A DNA stretch of 8,782 bases from an uncultured Alphaproteobacteria bacterium (GTDB lineage: Bacteria > Pseudomonadota > Alphaproteobacteria > GCA-2731375). The stretch spans positions 1-8,782 of the forward strand of contig CAJWZI010000046.1 in NCBI GenBank assembly GCA_913049615.1, in the 5' to 3' direction. This document shows positions 6,738 to 8,782 of this stretch, piece by piece. The notes under the pieces are model-generated. The model was not told the origin of the DNA. It did not search any database and saw nothing but the letters and a program-made list of their open reading frames with translations. How positions within the stretch are numbered: the stretch's first letter is position 1; every line of letters starts with the position of its first letter. The translations under genes and the position numbers were made by a program.

Positions 6738-7745
6738 TTATACGGGGTCGATCAGCGTGACCAACTTTTCCATCAATATCAGCGAGGCATTATTCGAAAG
6801 TTGCTGGCCTTCTTCGATGTACTCCCAGACCGTTGCATCGCTTTTCCAGCCGCCTTGTTTCTTGATCAGCTCGAAGTCTACCCGTTCTCGAGCCGCCGAA
6901 GTGGAGAGGCCGCGGCGAAAACTGTGACTGCTCAACTCGGGCACGAAGTCGAACTGACAGGCCTTGCCCAGGGTTTTGAGCAAGTCATTAATTGCCCCTG
7001 GGTTCAGAGGCCTGGGCGTCACCTGATCCCAGCGGTTAACCGGCCTAAAGAGCGGGCCGCTATCAATCTCAGCGCTATCCATCCAGGCCTTGATTGCTGT
7101 AGCCGGACAACAACCTGGTGTACCGAAAGGTAAGGCGCGGGCCAGCCCTGTCGCCTGTTGATCCGTTTTGGAGCGCGGCAACCGGATGATCAGGCCTTCC
7201 GGCTCCCAATTCAGATCACTGATTTGAATGGCCACCAGTTCGCTGCGACGAAAAGCGCCGAAAAAGCCGGTCAACACCAGGGCGATATCCCTATGCTTCT
7301 TTTTGCTATCCGGCAAACACCGCAGGTAATCCACCATTTGTGCGATGTGTTCCAGGCGTAGGGCCTTGGCCTTGCGTTTGGGTTGGCCATGAGTGCGACG
7401 AATGCCTTCCATGGTTTTCCGCACCAGGGGATCGCGCACCGGATCAGTGACGCCTTGGTAATGGTGCCACTGGCTAATGGCGGTGAGGTGGAGATCTAAC
7501 GTCCGGGCGTTGAGCGATTCGGCCCTGGCGAGCAGATAGCGCACCACCGTATCTCGGTCAGTCGGCAACCGGCCACCCCATTTCTCAAATTGGCGAATGG
7601 CGGATCGGTAGGCCTTGCGGGTGTTATCGGAGGTGGCCGCCTGGAGGTAGTGCCGCAGTGACTCGGATTCCCGATGAGCAATCTGGTTCGATTCCTCATT
7701 ACGTAATGCTAAGTCGGTGGCCATTTTGGGTGGTTTGGTGTTCAT
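6738..7745 (-). CDS. tnpS: Tyrosine recombinase, TnpS-like cointegrate resolvase
   Basis: This is a site-specific tyrosine recombinase expected to resolve transposition cointegrates at the site upstream of its own gene. From the ATG at 7745 it is 335 aa, close to the roughly 320-aa TnpS of Tn4651. The N-terminal SAM-like core-binding domain covers about residues 30-105 and the catalytic domain the rest. Probable active-site residues are R166 (GAFRRSEL), K193 (RSKTDQ), H274 and R277 (HSFRRG), W300 (GGW, where many relatives have His) and Y309 (VWEYIEEG). The ATG at 7745 is preferred because AGGA precedes it by 9 bases; a GTG at 7769 would add 8 residues but lacks a ribosome-binding site. The gene converges on the chr operon with 29 bases between the stops and is divergent from the tnpT-like gene. 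It could also be read as a generic integrase, but the neighbours favour TnpS. Confidence 0.82.
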   Translation of the reverse strand: MNTKPPKMATDLALRNEESNQIAHRESESLRHYLQAATSDNTRKAYRSAIRQFEKWGGRLPTDRDTVVRYLLARAESLNARTLDLHLTAISQWHHYQGVTDPVRDPLVRKTMEGIRRTHGQPKRKAKALRLEHIAQMVDYLRCLPDSKKKHRDIALVLTGFFGAFRRSELVAIQISDLNWEPEGLIIRLPRSKTDQQATGLARALPFGTPGCCPATAIKAWMDSAEIDSGPLFRPVNRWDQVTPRPLNPGAINDLLKTLGKACQFDFVPELSSHSFRRGLSTSAARERVDFELIKKQGGWKSDATVWEYIEEGQQLSNNASLILMEKLVTLIDPV

Positions 7746-7834
7746 GAATTGGATTCCTATCGGTGTCACCAGAAAGGCGGCTATGTACCGGCGTTACAAG
7801 CAGAAGATTTTCAGCTTAATACCATAGCCAACGA

Positions 7835-7856
7835 TAACCTTGATTATCGAAGGTTA
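7835..7856. repeat. Candidate TnpS core recombination site
   Basis: Perfect 7-bp arms TAACCTT (7835-7841) and AAGGTTA (7850-7856) flank an 8-base spacer GATTATCG. Two inverted recombinase-binding arms around a 6-8 base crossover region is the standard form of a tyrosine-recombinase core site. A second, overlapping inverted repeat, CGATAA (7832-7837) with TTATCG (7844-7849), covers the same DNA. Position between the divergent recombinase and accessory genes supports the call; strand exchange at this site is inference. Confidence 0.5.
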
Positions 7857-7871
7857 AAAATTGAAACTCAA
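7843..7871 (-). promoter_or_regulatory. Candidate tnpS promoter
   Basis: On the minus strand, TTGAGT (plus coordinates 7866-7871) and GATAAT (7843-7848) are separated by exactly 17 bases and match the sigma-70 consensus at 4 of 6 and 5 of 6 positions. The start of transcription would lie about 90 bases upstream of the tnpS ATG. The -10 box falls inside the spacer of the putative core recombination site, so recombinase bound to the core should shut off its own transcription. Confidence 0.5.
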
Positions 7872-7877
7872 GAAACT

Positions 7878-7905
7878 TTGATAAGCATAAATATAATGTT
7901 ATATT
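7878..7905 (+). promoter_or_regulatory. Candidate tnpT promoter
   Basis: TTGATA (7878-7883) is followed after 16 bases by TATATT (7900-7905), a reasonable sigma-70 pair. A perfect TATAAT is also present at 7892-7897 but has no well-spaced -35. The -10 region overlaps a 16-bp palindrome and is followed at once by an imperfect 18-bp palindrome, a layout that suits autorepression by the KfrA-like product. AGAGGA (7938-7943) then gives a good ribosome-binding site for the ATG at 7953. Confidence 0.4.
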
Positions 7906-7952
7906 ACGTGTTACATAATACGTTACTAAATAGTTTGAGAGGAAATCTCCCT

Positions 7953-8782
7953 ATGGCACGCGCCGGAGTCACTTTCCACGATGTCGCCAAAGCCGCCGAA
8001 GCCATCAAAACCCAAGGCCAGGAGCCTACGGTGGATCGGGTGCGGGAACATATGGGCACCGGCAGCAAAAGCACCATCGCGCCGCTGCTCAAGCGTTGGC
8101 GATCAGACAACGGAGAGGCAGCCGATATCGGTGGACTCCCGAACGACCTGGTGGAGGTAGTGAAATCACTCCACGAGCGGGTACAGCAGATGGCCGACCA
8201 CCGTATTGAGCAGACCCGTCAGGAATTTGAGGCGTCAAATAAAGAACTCCGCAAAGAATTGGCCGATTCCAAAAACACCATCGCGCAACTTACTGCCCGA
8301 CAACAGGATCTTGAGAGCCAGATTGAACGGCAGAACAAAGAAAAAAGCGCGTTAGACAAGTCTCTGGAAGATGTGCGTATCAGCCTGGTCAAAGCCGAGG
8401 CCCAACGAGACGAAGCCATTGTGCGAACCGCTGAATTAAAGGAAAGTATTGCGGAACTTAAGCAGGAAAATAAGGACATCCGCGATCATTTTGAACATTA
8501 TCAGCAGCGCACTGCCGAAGACCGTCAGCAAGAACGCGAACAGTTCCGGATCGATACCCAGGGGTTGAAAGACCAGATGCAGGAACTGCAACACCGGTTC
8601 GACCAGGCTGAGTCAAGAGCGTCCGAGTTATTTGATGCCAATGCGCAGTTACAAAGCAATGCCGATAAACTTGAACAGACCAATGCGACGCTAAACAGGG
8701 ATTTGAACGGAAAGGTAGATGAGACCCAGAACCTGAAGCGCAACCTTGAAGACGCCATGACGAAGAACCAGGAATACCAGCA
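7953..8782 (+). CDS. tnpT: TnpT-like KfrA-type DNA-binding coiled-coil protein (3' end outside window)
   Basis: The frame is open from the ATG at 7953 to the window end, 276 codons with no stop. AGAGGA 9 bases upstream supports the start. Residues about 5-110 resemble the KfrA N-terminal DNA-binding domain (TFHDVAKAAEAI, PTVDRVREHMGTGSKSTIAPLLKRW, a helix-turn-helix-like segment near 25-50). From about residue 85 the protein is a long charged coiled coil rich in Glu, Gln, Lys and Arg with no proline. TnpT of Tn4651 has this character and about 330 aa, so roughly 50-60 residues may be missing here. TnpT stimulates TnpS-mediated cointegrate resolution by binding the rst region. KfrA itself is a plasmid-encoded repressor and segregation factor with the same architecture; the divergent position beside a tyrosine recombinase favours TnpT. 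Autoregulation through the palindromes upstream is likely by analogy with KfrA. Confidence 0.75.
   Translation, partial: MARAGVTFHDVAKAAEAIKTQGQEPTVDRVREHMGTGSKSTIAPLLKRWRSDNGEAADIGGLPNDLVEVVKSLHERVQQMADHRIEQTRQEFEASNKELRKELADSKNTIAQLTARQQDLESQIERQNKEKSALDKSLEDVRISLVKAEAQRDEAIVRTAELKESIAELKQENKDIRDHFEHYQQRTAEDRQQEREQFRIDTQGLKDQMQELQHRFDQAESRASELFDANAQLQSNADKLEQTNATLNRDLNGKVDETQNLKRNLEDAMTKNQEYQ

Larger units (their letters stand above)
7746..7952. other. Putative resolution site (rst) and divergent tnpS/tnpT promoter region
   Basis: This AT-rich 207-bp gap separates the divergent recombinase and KfrA-like genes. In Tn4651 the corresponding interval is the rst site where TnpS recombines and TnpT assists. 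Several inverted repeats are visible here: GGCTATG (7779-7785) with CATAGCC (7823-7829), the core candidate at 7835-7856, a 16-bp palindrome at 7890-7905 (AATATAA, TG, TTATATT), and an imperfect 18-bp palindrome at 7906-7923 bounded by ACGT on both sides (14 of 18 positions symmetric). CGTTAC occurs at 7792-7797 and again at 7921-7926, with a related GTTAC at 7910-7914. These repeats are candidates for TnpT binding; both gene promoters also lie here. Confidence 0.65.
56..8782. mobile_element. Tn3-family, Tn4651-like chromate-resistance transposon (partial; right end outside window)
   Basis: A Tn3-type transposase gene lies at the left and a divergent tyrosine recombinase plus KfrA-like coiled-coil gene lies at the right, with a chrB-chrA-DUF1259 operon between them. 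This split arrangement (tnpA at one end, tnpS/tnpT at the other, cargo inside) is the organisation known for Tn4651, Tn4652 and Tn5041. No serine resolvase (TnpR) gene is present, which fits resolution by TnpS/TnpT. tnpA points toward the left end and tnpT toward the right end, as expected if both ends lie just outside these genes. The left boundary given here is only a candidate (GGGG at 56; another at 185), and the right inverted repeat should follow tnpT outside the window. That the parts form one element is inferred from gene content, because no pair of terminal repeats can be matched here. Confidence 0.7.

Noticed and set aside
7746..7769. GTG start adding 8 residues to the recombinase
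   Set aside because: No ribosome-binding site precedes it, whereas AGGA is well placed before the ATG at 7745.
7904..8758. Minus-strand open frames across the right end (7904-8110, 8219-8479, 8525-8758)
   Set aside because: They are antisense to the coiled-coil gene, whose frame is continuous with a strong ribosome-binding site. The Ser/Cys/Arg-rich translations are typical antisense shadows.
7953..8782. Reading the right-hand gene as a plasmid-backbone kfrA
   Set aside because: KfrA shares the domain layout, but the divergent arrangement with a tyrosine recombinase across a repeat-rich spacer is the TnpS/TnpT arrangement. No partition or replication genes are seen.
1..8782. CRISPR arrays, tRNA or rRNA genes
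   Set aside because: No regularly spaced direct repeats, tRNA-like cloverleaf or rRNA-like sequence was seen.

Overview
The window looks like most of one Tn3-family transposon of the Tn4651/Tn5041 type carrying a chromate-resistance cargo. The gene content (DDE transposase, TnpS/TnpT-type resolution genes, chrBA) is typical of mobile DNA in Gammaproteobacteria and other Proteobacteria. Nothing in the window identifies the host species or says whether the replicon is a plasmid or a chromosome. The AT-rich non-coding parts, the mid-GC transposase and the visibly GC-richer chr genes differ in base composition, which suggests that the cargo has a separate origin.

Layout from left to right. Bases 1-254 hold no gene. 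They should contain the left end of the element (GGGG-type candidates begin at 56 and 185) and a 12-bp inverted repeat just past the transposase stop. tnpA (255-3188, minus strand) is a full-length Tn3-type transposase of 977 aa with an apparently complete DDE triad. A 169-bp divergent intergenic region contains several palindromes, including a 34-bp imperfect palindrome that abuts the chrB start. The plus-strand operon chrB-chrA-(DUF1259 gene) spans 3358-6708: a chromate-responsive regulator, a chromate efflux transporter, and a secreted protein with two DUF1259 repeats related to LppY/LpqO and to the ChrL protein of actinobacterial chr clusters. Convergent to it is a tyrosine recombinase gene (6738-7745, minus strand, TnpS-like). 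A 207-bp AT-rich region rich in inverted repeats then separates it from a divergent gene (7953 onward, plus strand, cut by the window end) with a KfrA-type N-terminus and a long coiled coil (TnpT-like).

How the parts work together: TnpA would join donor and target into a cointegrate. Instead of the usual serine resolvase TnpR, the TnpS recombinase assisted by TnpT would resolve the cointegrate at a site (rst) between their divergent genes. TnpA and TnpS/TnpT sit at opposite ends with the chromate operon between them, so resistance moves as cargo. The right terminal repeat is expected beyond the window, after the end of tnpT. The most interesting sites are the putative rst core, which contains the -10 box of the likely tnpS promoter, the putative ChrB operator, and the duplicated histidine motif of the DUF1259 protein.
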